A stretch of DNA of 7,726 bases from Anaerolineales bacterium (GCA_015489255.1 WGAD01000030.1:1-7726); one strand, 5' to 3'. Numbered from the stretch's first letter, positions 1 through 6,514 are shown. A program made the numbers and translations. The notes: generated by a model from the letters alone, not told the origin.

Positions 1-718
1 CGTCGGGGCGGGCCAGCGCCACCTCTTGCTTGGGTTTACCCACGGCGGCGCGCATGGCCTCCTGGGCGTCGATCAGGGGCTGCATGGCCTTGTGCCCCAG
101 TTCCAAGGCTTCGACCATCACCTCTTCTGGCACTTCGTCTGCGCCGCATTCTACCATCAGGATGGCTTCGCGGGTGCCGGCGATGCGCAGGTCAAGGTCC
201 GATTTTTCCAGCTGCTGGAAAGTGGGGTTGATGATGAATTCGCCGTCAATGCGCCCCACGCGCACCGCGCCGACCGGCCCATTCCAGGGGATGTCGGAAA
301 TGGTCAGGGCGGCGGAGGCGGCATTGATCGCCAGGATGTCGATCGGGTTTTCGCCGTCGGAGGAGAGCGAATACATCAAAACTTGCAGGTCGTTGCGCAT
401 GCCTTCGGGGAAGAGCGGGCGCAGAGGACGATCGGTCAGCCGGGCGATGAGGGTGGCTTCGGTGGTCGGGCGTCCTTCGCGGCGGAAGAAGGAGCCGGGG
501 ATGCGACCGCCGGCGTACAGGCGTTCTTCGTAGAAGACGCCCAGGGGGAGGAAATCAGCGCCTTCGCGGGGTGCGCCCATGGTGGCGGCAGCGAAGATCA
601 TGGTATCGCCCAGTTGCACCGTGACGGCGCCGTTAGCCAGGGCGGCCAACCGGCCCACCTCAAACGTGACGACATGCCCGCCCACCTGGGCGGTGAAGGT
701 TTGGACTTCAGGTTTCAT
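1..718 (-). CDS. pnp: Polyribonucleotide nucleotidyltransferase (PNPase), N-terminal part; 3' end beyond window
   Basis: PNPase degrades RNA 3'-to-5' by phosphorolysis, releasing nucleoside diphosphates, and takes part in mRNA turnover in the cytoplasm. The 239 codons visible cover the first RNase PH-like domain and the start of the linker towards the helical domain. Family hallmarks are clear: an N-terminal beta-rich segment with VTVQLGDTMIFAAATM (residues 32-47), FFRREGRPT (77-85) and the strongly conserved DRPLRPLFPEGM (96-107), where conserved Arg residues contact RNA and phosphate. The frame is open to the left edge, so the second RNase PH domain and the KH/S1 domains lie outside. The ATG at 718 is chosen because AGGAG at 728-732 sits 9 bases upstream and the protein begins where homologues begin. 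It lies 150 bases downstream of rpsO, separated from it by a terminator and a hairpin. No clear promoter of its own is visible, so expression may depend on readthrough from rpsO. Confidence 0.97.
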   Translation of the reverse strand, partial: MKPEVQTFTAQVGGHVVTFEVGRLAALANGAVTVQLGDTMIFAAATMGAPREGADFLPLGVFYEERLYAGGRIPGSFFRREGRPTTEATLIARLTDRPLRPLFPEGMRNDLQVLMYSLSSDGENPIDILAINAASAALTISDIPWNGPVGAVRVGRIDGEFIINPTFQQLEKSDLDLRIAGTREAILMVECGADEVPEEVMVEALELGHKAMQPLIDAQEAMRAAVGKPKQEVALARPD

Positions 719-727
719 TTTTCTTTG

Positions 728-732
728 CTCCT
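728..732 (-). promoter_or_regulatory. Ribosome binding site of pnp
   Basis: AGGAG on the minus strand, 9 bases before the pnp ATG. It fixes the pnp start and lies downstream of the leader hairpin at 758-795, so the hairpin itself does not cover it. Confidence 0.8.
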
Positions 733-757
733 GGTTTTCCCGCCTTTGGTCAGGGAC

Positions 758-795
758 TGATTGCCGGGTTGAAAGCGCTTTCAGCACGGCAATCA
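758..795 (-). promoter_or_regulatory. Long near-palindromic hairpin in the pnp leader
   Basis: The outer arms TGATTGCCG (758-766) and CGGCAATCA (787-795) are perfectly complementary. They share a centre with an inner 14-base perfect palindrome TGAAAGCGCTTTCA (770-783). Three bases on each side between the two helices form one pair and two mismatches. The transcript would fold into a 38-base stem-loop 40 bases before the pnp start, with no U-run after it, so it is not a terminator. In E. coli the pnp leader carries an RNase III-cleaved stem-loop that is the target of PNPase autoregulation. A similar role here is inferred from position and structure only. A DNA operator is an alternative, since the inner palindrome is symmetrical. 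Confidence 0.65.
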
Positions 796-820
796 ATTCC
801 TAACCGCAGCGGGAGGGGAT

Positions 821-853
821 AAAAAACAAGTAGATGGGGGTTCCCATCTACTT
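821..853 (-). terminator. Intrinsic terminator after rpsO
   Basis: Read on the minus strand, AAGTAGATGGG (853-843) and CCCATCTACTT (838-828) form a perfect 11-bp stem with a four-base AACC loop. GTTTTTT (827-821) follows directly. The hairpin starts 15 bases after the rpsO stop codon. It is a classical Rho-independent terminator, and it should end most rpsO transcripts while letting some polymerase through to pnp. Confidence 0.94.
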
Positions 854-868
854 TGGGACGAACGAGCG

Positions 869-1141
869 TTACTTGCGGCGCAGGCCGAGTTTATCGGTCA
901 CAGCCAGGTAAGAGTCGTAATTTTTCTTGCGCAGGTAGGCCAACAAGCGGCGGCGGCGCCCAACCAGCTTGAGCAGGCCGCGGCGGGTGGCCTCGTCGTG
1001 TTTGTGCTCTTTCAGGTGTTCGGTGAGCTGCTTGATGCGGGCCGTCAGGATGGCGATTTGCACTTCCGGCGAGCCGGTGTCTTGTTCGTGGCGGCTGAAA
1101 TCTTTGATGATGGCTTGTTTTTCTTCTTTGTCAAAAGGCAT
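869..1141 (-). CDS. rpsO: 30S ribosomal protein S15
   Basis: S15 is a primary-binding protein of the small ribosomal subunit. It binds the three-way junction in the central domain of 16S rRNA and helps form bridges to the 50S subunit. The 90-residue product matches the usual family length of about 89. It contains the conserved DTGSPEVQI (residues 21-29), the HKHD segment (46-49) and the basic stretch [11 protein letters not shown] (60-70), both in the rRNA-binding surface, and ends in a basic tail. The ATG at 1141 is supported by AAGGAG at 1154-1159, 12 bases upstream, which is slightly long spacing. The gene has its own strong promoter, a structured leader and its own terminator. It is followed by pnp, an old and widely conserved pairing. 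S15 commonly represses its own translation by binding its leader, and the leader here has structure compatible with that. Confidence 0.98.
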   Translation of the reverse strand: MPFDKEEKQAIIKDFSRHEQDTGSPEVQIAILTARIKQLTEHLKEHKHDEATRRGLLKLVGRRRRLLAYLRKKNYDSYLAVTDKLGLRRK

Positions 1142-1228
1142 GACGTCTGCTTTCTCCTTAAGAAATGAAATTTTTGAGCAGGTCTCCGTGCCCGCAGCCG
1201 GAGCCGCCTGGCAGGACCAGTCAAGCGG
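1142..1228 (-). promoter_or_regulatory. Structured 5' leader of rpsO, possible S15 autoregulatory site
   Basis: The leader of roughly 85 bases is predicted from the promoter position. It contains a GC-rich stem-loop (about 1181-1205) made from CTCCG (1203-1199) and CGGAG (1188-1184), extended by a GG/CC pair beyond a bulged A. A weak A/U-rich hairpin, TTTCT (1165-1161) with AGAAA (1155-1151), places most of the Shine-Dalgarno AAGGAG in its loop and 3' arm. S15 of several bacteria binds differently shaped structures in its own leader. That this leader does so is inference; no conserved S15-binding motif was identified with confidence. Confidence 0.45.
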
Positions 1229-1233
1229 GGGTA

Positions 1234-1261
1234 ATTATACCAGATGCGGAGGGGGGGTCAA
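1234..1261 (-). promoter_or_regulatory. Strong housekeeping-sigma promoter for rpsO
   Basis: On the minus strand, the -35 box TTGACC (1261-1256) is followed by a 16-base spacer and a perfect -10 box TATAAT (1239-1234). TGG immediately before the -10 box makes it an extended -10 element. Transcription should start near 1227, giving a leader of about 85 bases. The spacer begins with a run of C. Strength and position fit a ribosomal protein gene. Confidence 0.87.
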
Positions 1262-1397
1262 GATGGAGAAAAATCGCGGGGAGCGCTTCAGAAACGAGGC
1301 GGTTGGGCGGACGGCCCGATATGCAGCGCCTGCGCTTTTCTCATACGGCCTCATGGTGGTTGCAGGCTTCGACAGTTGGGAAGAAGACCAACAGGAT

Positions 1398-1423
1398 GAG
1401 GCCGCTGCGGGTGGCAGGCCCTC
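1398..1423 (-). terminator. GC-rich hairpin at the end of selB, weak terminator candidate
   Basis: Read on the minus strand, the segment begins with the last two bases of the selB TGA stop. GAGG pairs with CCTC at the two ends, and CTGC pairs with GCAG around a CACCC loop, with a small internal loop between. No U-run follows, only a moderately pyrimidine-rich stretch, so this is not a good intrinsic terminator. It may instead protect the 3' end or act as a pause site. The rest of the gap to the rpsO promoter (1262-1397) shows no recognisable gene, tRNA or repeat. Confidence 0.4.
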
Positions 1424-3317
1424 AGTGGCTGCGCAACCGGCGGTAATCGCCGTCACGGTAGGTGAGGCCGTCGGCATCGAGGTGTTCGAGCAGGGCGAGC
1501 ACATATTTGCGGCTGGTGCCCAACAGGTCGCGCAATTCGGCTACTGTGGCCTGGCCGTGCTCTTCCAGGTAGGCGCGGACGGCCTCGCGCATGGCGGCGT
1601 AATCTTTTGGGCGGAAGGCGACATCGGGGGCCACTTGCAGTAACAGGCCGTTTTCAACCATGGCCTGGTAGAGATCGGCGCCGATCTGCTGGCGGCAGGT
1701 TTTAACGCTGGGCGGGCTGGCCGGCGAGGCGGCGAAGGCTTCTAGCAGGGCGTCGATTTGCGCTTGTTGTTCTGGGGTGAAGGTCACACGGTGGTTGCTG
1801 GCGGCAATCCAGGATTGGCCGTCGTGCAGGCGTCCTTCGGCCACCAGTTCGGCGAGCAAGGCGTTGAGCACGGCGGGCAGCAAACCGCTTTTGCTTTTGA
1901 GTTCTTCTCGCGAGATGCCGCGGGAGAGCGGTTTTTCCTCGTGATAGGTGTGAACCAGGTGCAGCAGATCTTGCCGCAGGCGCTGCCACTGGCTGTTGGC
2001 GACCAGCACATCCTTGCTGCGGGGCGGCCAGCCTTTGCCAAGATGGATGATCTGGCCGTCGGCCAGCAGGGCGCGCAGGGCTACCTCACCCTGTTGCGCA
2101 TCGAGATGGGCTGCGGCCAGCAGGTCGGCATAGCGGGAGGGGCCTTTGATCTGGGCGGTTTGCAAGAGGAGGTCTGCCGGAGAGCCCTGGGCCAGGGTCT
2201 CCAGGCGCTGGATGATGGCCGGGCGGAAGCGGCGATGGCGCCGCCCGGGGTGCGGATCGATGACGATGCCGCCCCCGAGGGTGGCCGGCGGCGAGGGTCG
2301 CCGGATGATGAAGCGGTCGTTGCGGACGGCGACAACCGGCTGTTGGCATTCCAGCTGCACCCAGCCGCTTTCGCCGGGGTGGATGCGTTCAGCCCCCAGC
2401 ACGCGCACCCGCGCCAGGCGTTCGCTGGCGCCGATGAAGAGCTTGACGAAGGTGTTGTGTTCCAGAGGGGCGGGTGCATCGGGCAGGAGGCGCAAGCGGG
2501 CGTCGCAGCGTCCAGTGGGGTGGTATTGCCCGGGCAGGGCGACCACGTCGCCGCGGCGGATCTGGTCGACCGACAGGCCGCTGAGGTTGATCGCCGTGCG
2601 GCTGCCGGGCAGGGCCTCGGTCACTTGTTTTTTGTGGGTTTGCAGGCCGCGGATCCGCCCTTGTTTTTCTGCCGGGAGGATGTGCACTTCGTCTCCCAGG
2701 CGCAGGCGTCCATCGAGGAGGGTGCCGGTGACGATGGTGCCAAAGCCGGGCAGGCTGAAGACGCGGTCGACGCTCAGGCGAGGGCGGCCCAGGTCGGGGC
2801 GCTGCGGTTGGCTGGCGAGGGTTTCCGTCAGGGCGCGGCGCAATGCGTCCAGCCCCGCGCCGCTGCGCGCCGATACGCGGAGGATGGGCGCGGCTTCCAG
2901 GACGGTGCCGCGCACCTGGTCGCGGATTTCTTCTTCCACCAGGTCGAGCCATTCCGGTTCTGTGATCAGGTCGATCTTGTTCAGGGCGATCAAGCCGGCA
3001 GGGATGTGCAAAAGGTCGAGGATGGCCAGGTGTTCGCGGGTCTGGGGCATGACGCCCTCATCCGCCGCGATGACCAGCAGCACGGCGTCGATGCCGCCGA
3101 CGCCGGCCAGCATGTTTTCGATGAAATCGCGGTGGCCGGGGACATCGACGATGCCGATTTCCTCGCCGCTGGTCAGTTTCATCCAACCGAAGCCGAGGTC
3201 GATGGTCATTTCCCGTTCCTGCTCTTCTTTGAGCCGGTCGGGGTGAACGCCGGTGAGCGCGGCGATGAGGGCAGATTTGCCGTGATCGACGTGGCCTGCG
3301 GTACCGATTACGCGCAT
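1422..3317 (-). CDS. selB: Selenocysteine-specific translation elongation factor SelB
   Basis: SelB is the GTPase that delivers selenocysteyl-tRNA(Sec) to ribosomes stalled at a UGA followed by a SECIS hairpin. The 631-residue product has the usual family length. The GTPase domain shows GHVDHGKS (residues 8-15), the switch threonine in EREMTIDLGF (34-43), DVPGH (58-62), NKID (113-116) and VSARSG (148-153). Beta-barrel domain II starts near 179 with the family-typical GFGTIVTGT (191-199), and domain III follows to about residue 345. The C-terminal region to 631 is the winged-helix array that binds SECIS RNA. Its last wing, with TSRKYVLALLEHLD and GDYRRL, is very typical of SelB rather than EF-Tu. 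The ATG at 3317 starts directly at the GTPase fold, but the bases before it read CCCTCCT, with no Shine-Dalgarno. The preceding gene stops 7 bases upstream, which suggests translational coupling. selA, selD and the tRNA(Sec) gene are not in the window. Confidence 0.97.
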   Translation of the reverse strand: MRVIGTAGHVDHGKSALIAALTGVHPDRLKEEQEREMTIDLGFGWMKLTSGEEIGIVDVPGHRDFIENMLAGVGGIDAVLLVIAADEGVMPQTREHLAILDLLHIPAGLIALNKIDLITEPEWLDLVEEEIRDQVRGTVLEAAPILRVSARSGAGLDALRRALTETLASQPQRPDLGRPRLSVDRVFSLPGFGTIVTGTLLDGRLRLGDEVHILPAEKQGRIRGLQTHKKQVTEALPGSRTAINLSGLSVDQIRRGDVVALPGQYHPTGRCDARLRLLPDAPAPLEHNTFVKLFIGASERLARVRVLGAERIHPGESGWVQLECQQPVVAVRNDRFIIRRPSPPATLGGGIVIDPHPGRRHRRFRPAIIQRLETLAQGSPADLLLQTAQIKGPSRYADLLAAAHLDAQQGEVALRALLADGQIIHLGKGWPPRSKDVLVANSQWQRLRQDLLHLVHTYHEEKPLSRGISREELKSKSGLLPAVLNALLAELVAEGRLHDGQSWIAASNHRVTFTPEQQAQIDALLEAFAASPASPPSVKTCRQQIGADLYQAMVENGLLLQVAPDVAFRPKDYAAMREAVRAYLEEHGQATVAELRDLLGTSRKYVLALLEHLDADGLTYRDGDYRRLRSH

Positions 3318-3324
3318 AGGAGGG

Positions 3325-4503
3325 TTAGCGGTTTTGTCCGCCGAGTTGAGAAAGGGTTTCTAGCCATTGATGCGCCCAGTTCATTAAGGCTTGCAGCTGG
3401 GCTTCGGTGACATCGCTGGTTTGCTCGAAGAGATCGCGTTGGGTTTGCAGTTCGTCTGCCAGCTCGGTGATGCGGTCGGCGACTTTTTCCAGCTGGGATT
3501 TTAATTCTTTGTATTGGGCATCGCTGGAGAGGCTGTAGCTTGTCCAGCGCTTTTGGTCATCGGCTTTGAAGGCCACCCATTCCTGGCGCATGCGGTCTTC
3601 GGCCAGGCGCTGCATTTCGGTGATCTCGGTGATGCGGCGTTCCAGGCGCTGGTTGATGTCTTCGAATTGTTCCAGAGCGCGCTTGACCTGGCGGTGCGTT
3701 TCCTGGATTGCGCCCAGTTGAATGTCGAAATTGGCGGCCAGGTCGGCGAAGGATTGGAAGCGGGCTTGCATTTCCTTCCAGGTGCGGTCGCGTTCGGCTT
3801 GCCGGCGCGATTGGTTTTCGATGAAATCCAATTGGGCGCGGCGGCGTTCTTCTTCGGAGGCCATCAGGGTGTTGATGCGCATATCCAGCAGTTTGGCGGT
3901 GTCGTTTGCCAGGTCGATCTTTTCGCGGATTTCATCCGTCCGGCGCCGGACGGCGGCGATTTCGCCCTGTAAATCGGCGATGCGTTTCAGGTCCTGGCGG
4001 CGGTTTTCGTCGAGGACGCTTTGGGTGCGGCGCAGATCGTCCAAACCCTCGCGGCTGGCGGCTAGTTTGCCTTCCAGTTTGCTCAGGTCGCGGCGCAGCC
4101 GCTGGTCGGTCTCGTCGAGCGCGGCCAGTGCGGCCTGGATGTCGGGCAAGACGTCCAGGCGGCTGCCGAGTTCACGCAGGCGGCGGTTGAGGTCGTCGAC
4201 CTGGGTTTGCCAGCGGTTTTCGCTTTCCCGTTCCCGGCGGAGGTGGCGTTGATCGCGTTCTTTGAGCATTTGCAAGGTGTCGTTGCGGTGTTTGTCCAGC
4301 GCCTGATCGAACTGGTTGATGCGCGAGGTGACGCTTTTCAAGTCGGAAAGGGCGGCTTCCAACGCTTTGATGCGGCCTTCGAGCACGTTTTGGCGGCCTT
4401 CGTAGTTCGCCAGGCGGTTTTGCAAATCACTGATGAGGGCGCGGTCTTGGCGGCGTTGTTCGTCCAGCCATTCCAGCCGTTGGGTAATTTGATCCAGATC
4501 CAT
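3325..4503 (-). CDS. Uncharacterised 392-residue coiled-coil protein upstream of selB
   Basis: I do not recognise this as a named family. The sequence is almost wholly helical, with heptad-like spacing of Leu/Ile/Val and very high Gln, Arg, Glu and Asp content. It has one proline (P120) and no cysteine. There is no signal peptide and no membrane segment, so it is probably a cytoplasmic rod. A 20-residue block near the N-terminus (13-32, beginning LDEQRRQD) recurs at 164-183 (LDENRRQD) with 12 identities, suggesting an internal duplication. A tryptophan-containing C-terminal tail (from about 365) could be a small capping or interaction helix. The ATG at 4503 has AGAGG (4513-4509) five bases upstream and a TATAAT box before that. 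selB follows after 7 bases, so the two are almost certainly co-transcribed. No link to selenocysteine biology is visible in the protein itself. Scaffold-like or SMC-like roles are possible, but it has no ATPase motif. Confidence 0.88.
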   Translation of the reverse strand: MDLDQITQRLEWLDEQRRQDRALISDLQNRLANYEGRQNVLEGRIKALEAALSDLKSVTSRINQFDQALDKHRNDTLQMLKERDQRHLRRERESENRWQTQVDDLNRRLRELGSRLDVLPDIQAALAALDETDQRLRRDLSKLEGKLAASREGLDDLRRTQSVLDENRRQDLKRIADLQGEIAAVRRRTDEIREKIDLANDTAKLLDMRINTLMASEEERRRAQLDFIENQSRRQAERDRTWKEMQARFQSFADLAANFDIQLGAIQETHRQVKRALEQFEDINQRLERRITEITEMQRLAEDRMRQEWVAFKADDQKRWTSYSLSSDAQYKELKSQLEKVADRITELADELQTQRDLFEQTSDVTEAQLQALMNWAHQWLETLSQLGGQNR

Positions 4504-4530
4504 GCAAGCCTCTTTTGCGTAATTTGGCTA

Positions 4531-4559
4531 ATTATACCTCAGGGGAGGAGGTGGGGAAA
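4531..4559 (-). promoter_or_regulatory. Promoter for the coiled-coil gene and selB
   Basis: A perfect -10 box TATAAT (4536-4531) lies just after the stop of the preceding membrane gene and about 28 bases before the coiled-coil ATG. The best -35 at 17-base spacing is TTTCCC (4559-4554), which is weak and lies within the end of that membrane gene. The context GGTATAATTA is identical to that at the rpsO promoter. The predicted leader is only about 20 bases. A small TAATT/AATTA inverted repeat (4520-4534) overlaps the -10 region and the start point. Confidence 0.65.
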
Positions 4560-5933
4560 CATGCGGGACAGCGCGCCGTTTGCCAGCCGCAGCCATTGCG
4601 GCCACAGGGTGGGGAGGAGGAGGCCCAGCAGGAGGAGAAGACCCCAGGCCCGCTGGCGAAGGTCGGCTTCACTTTGCCAGGGGCGTGGCTCACGGGCGTG
4701 CAGCAGGACGGCTAACAGGCGCAGGGCGCCGATGGTTAAGCCGACCAGGCCGAGGCCGAAGAGCAACCCTTGCCAGCGGCCCTGAGCCAGAAGATAGGCC
4801 CAGGTGTTGTAATACAAGGGGAAGAGGGCAAAAAGAGGCAGGCCGCTGAGGGTCAGAAGCCCGAGGGCGCTGAGCGTGGCGGCCTGGGGGCGGTGGTAAG
4901 CTGCGGCTTGCAGCTGGCGATAATCCGCGCCGCCGCTGGCGAGGGTCAGGCGTTGCAAGCCGTAGCCGAGGGCGAGCAGCGCGAGATGACGGGGCAGGAT
5001 GTAGAGGTTGAGGGCGGGGCTGGCGGCAATTGCCAGCAGTGTGACGCCGTTGAGGGCCAGGCCGGCGTAGGCCAGCAAGCGGCTGGCGCTGCGCTGCCAG
5101 GCGGCCAGCAGGCCGGCGATGAGCACGGTGAGCAGGCCAATCGTCCCGAGCAGCTGGCTGAGGGCCTGGTTTTCGCGTAGCCAAACGTAGTTTTCCAGGA
5201 AGCGCAGCCCGAAGAGCAGCGTTCCCGAGGGAAAGAGGGCGAGCCAAAAAGCGAGCAAGAAGGGGGGCGTTTCATCCGCCAGTTGAGGCGCCCACACATG
5301 AAAAGGGAAGGCGGGCAGCAGGAGCAGCAGGCCGGCGCTCAGGAAGACGAGCGCCTGGCGGGTGAGGGCCAGATCGGCGGGGGCGGCTTCTACGCCGGTG
5401 AGCAGCCAGCTGGCAAGCAGAAGCAGGGGCATGGCCAGGGTTTGTAAGATCAGGTAACGTTGCAGCCCACGGGCCGGCGAGGGGGCGTATTGGCTGAGGT
5501 AAAAGGTTGTGCCGAGGACGGCGACCTGAATGAGCACGGCGGCGTAGAGGGCCGGCTGGATGGTGAGGGCGCCCAACCAGATGCCTTGTATGCCAATGGC
5601 CAGCGCCGGGAAATAATCGCCGGTGCGGTCTTGGGGTAGGGTGAGGCGCGCGCTCAGCAGCCAGAGCGCCAGCAGGCCGAAAGACAGCCAGAGAAGCGGG
5701 CGGTGGGCGTCGGTGAGCGTCAGATGGCGGCCCAGGAAGGGCAGGCGGGGATCGATTTTAAAACGCCATTGGCCGAGGGTGATGACCTGGTCGATGGGCA
5801 GGAAGGCGGCAGTCAGCGCCCAGGCGAGGGTTGCGGCGAGGCCGAGGGGGTAACGTCCCCGCCGCGCAGGCCAAAACGCCAGCCCCAGGGCAAACAAGAC
5901 GGGCAGGACGATCCAGATGAAGGGTGCGTTCAC
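4539..5933 (-). CDS. NuoN/HyfF-like antiporter-type membrane subunit, lacking the usual channel residues
   Basis: This 464-residue polytopic membrane protein belongs to the proton-conducting transporter family (NuoL/M/N, MrpA/D, HyfB/D/F). Family landmarks are PFHVW (residues 210-214) preceding the broken TM7/8 region, and a QRSASRLLAYAG segment (280-291) matching the KRLLAYSS-like motif. LTLSGLPLF (360-368) matches the LxLAGIPP-like motif before TM12. By hand alignment, the proton-path residues are replaced: the TM5 Glu by Q136, the TM7 Lys (five before the PFH proline) by L205, the TM8 Lys by about P235, and the TM12 Lys/Glu by about Y374. Translation starts at GTG (5933), overlapping the previous stop as GTGA, with AAGG/GGGAG just upstream. 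It is the last gene of a three-gene membrane module and has no terminator after it. A structural or degenerate subunit is inferred; a pump with an altered path cannot be excluded. Confidence 0.85.
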   Translation of the reverse strand: MNAPFIWIVLPVLFALGLAFWPARRGRYPLGLAATLAWALTAAFLPIDQVITLGQWRFKIDPRLPFLGRHLTLTDAHRPLLWLSFGLLALWLLSARLTLPQDRTGDYFPALAIGIQGIWLGALTIQPALYAAVLIQVAVLGTTFYLSQYAPSPARGLQRYLILQTLAMPLLLLASWLLTGVEAAPADLALTRQALVFLSAGLLLLLPAFPFHVWAPQLADETPPFLLAFWLALFPSGTLLFGLRFLENYVWLRENQALSQLLGTIGLLTVLIAGLLAAWQRSASRLLAYAGLALNGVTLLAIAASPALNLYILPRHLALLALGYGLQRLTLASGGADYRQLQAAAYHRPQAATLSALGLLTLSGLPLFALFPLYYNTWAYLLAQGRWQGLLFGLGLVGLTIGALRLLAVLLHAREPRPWQSEADLRQRAWGLLLLLGLLLPTLWPQWLRLANGALSRMFPHLLP

Positions 5934-6514
5934 GCTTCGCCTTCTCCCTGGCGGGCCAGGAGGAAACTCCCGAGCAGGGCCAGCCCCAGCGTTACGGCAG
6001 AAAGGAGCAGGTTGACAAGGAGGGAGGTTTCTATGGCGGCGTACAGGACTTCGAACCCGCTGAGCAGGCTGAGCAAACTGAAGAGGTTATCGCTCAGGCT
6101 TTCGCGCAACCCCAGCCGCAGCAGGGCGTTGCCGGCGATGAGCAGGCTCCCGGCCAGCAACAAAGGCTGGTTGACGGGCAAAAGATCCGGCTGCATGAAG
6201 CTGATGGCCAGGAGAAACCCGGACACAAAGACCGTTGCCAGCCCGCCAAAAGCCCTTTGGAAACCGGCCTGGGGCGTATCGAAAGCCGCATCGCCATAAT
6301 TGAGCAGACCGATCGCCAGCAGAATGGCTGCCATCCAGCCGGTGAGCAGGCGGGCAGAGGCGGTGCTCCAGGGCCAGGAATAGCCGATGAAGAGAAAGGC
6401 CGCCAGGTATTGCGCCATCAGCCAGGCGAGTTTCGTCCGCCAGGCGCTGGCGGTCATCAACCCCAGGGCGGCGAAGAACGCCAACGTCGTTGCAAACCAG
6501 AGAAGTTCGTTCAT
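5930..6514 (-). CDS. Small membrane subunit with a NuoK/HyfE-like C-terminal half
   Basis: This 194-residue protein appears to have seven membrane helices (about 3-21, 29-46, 55-72, 88-106, 116-136, 143-162, 164-187). The last three resemble NuoK/MrpC. SGFEVLYAA (152-160) matches the NuoK IGLEIMxNA motif and keeps its membrane Glu as E155. SAVTLGLALLGSFLL (172-186) matches the NuoK AEASIGLALL region, but the second membrane Glu is replaced by A173. The extra four N-terminal helices and the total length are closer to HyfE of group 4 hydrogenases than to stand-alone NuoK. The ATG at 6514 shares its A with the upstream TGA stop (TGATG), indicating translational coupling; a clear Shine-Dalgarno is missing. 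The same frame is open further upstream to 7498, but that part overlaps the antiporter gene and is not membrane-like, so it was excluded. Position between two antiporter-like genes fits the hyfD-E-F or mrpA-C-D order. Confidence 0.8.
   Translation of the reverse strand: MNELLWFATTLAFFAALGLMTASAWRTKLAWLMAQYLAAFLFIGYSWPWSTASARLLTGWMAAILLAIGLLNYGDAAFDTPQAGFQRAFGGLATVFVSGFLLAISFMQPDLLPVNQPLLLAGSLLIAGNALLRLGLRESLSDNLFSLLSLLSGFEVLYAAIETSLLVNLLLSAVTLGLALLGSFLLARQGEGEA

Noticed and set aside
26..760. 244-codon open frame on the plus strand opposite pnp
   Set aside because: The minus strand encodes clear PNPase with conserved motifs in this interval. The plus-strand product looks like a shadow.
719..820. 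Separate promoter for pnp
   Set aside because: Only a weak TTGATT with no acceptable -10 at the right distance was seen, so it is not reported as a feature.
1262..1397. Possible tRNA(Sec) gene or other small RNA downstream of selB
   Set aside because: No cloverleaf arms, T-loop GGTTCGAA-like motif or CCA end found on either strand.
1398..1424. UGA stop of selB immediately followed by a hairpin, resembling a selenocysteine insertion signal
   Set aside because: SelB already ends at its normal C-terminus. Readthrough would add only about 26 residues with no SelB resemblance, and the CACCC loop lacks the G/U features typical of bacterial SECIS loops.
1758..3410. 550-codon open frame on the plus strand opposite selB
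   Set aside because: It is antisense to an unambiguous selB, has low-complexity Gly/Ala/Gln/Asp-rich translation typical of a GC-rich shadow frame, and matches no family I recognise.
4504..4538. Terminator after the membrane module
   Set aside because: Only a 5-bp A/T inverted repeat is present, with no GC stem or U-run. Readthrough into the coiled-coil gene is likely.
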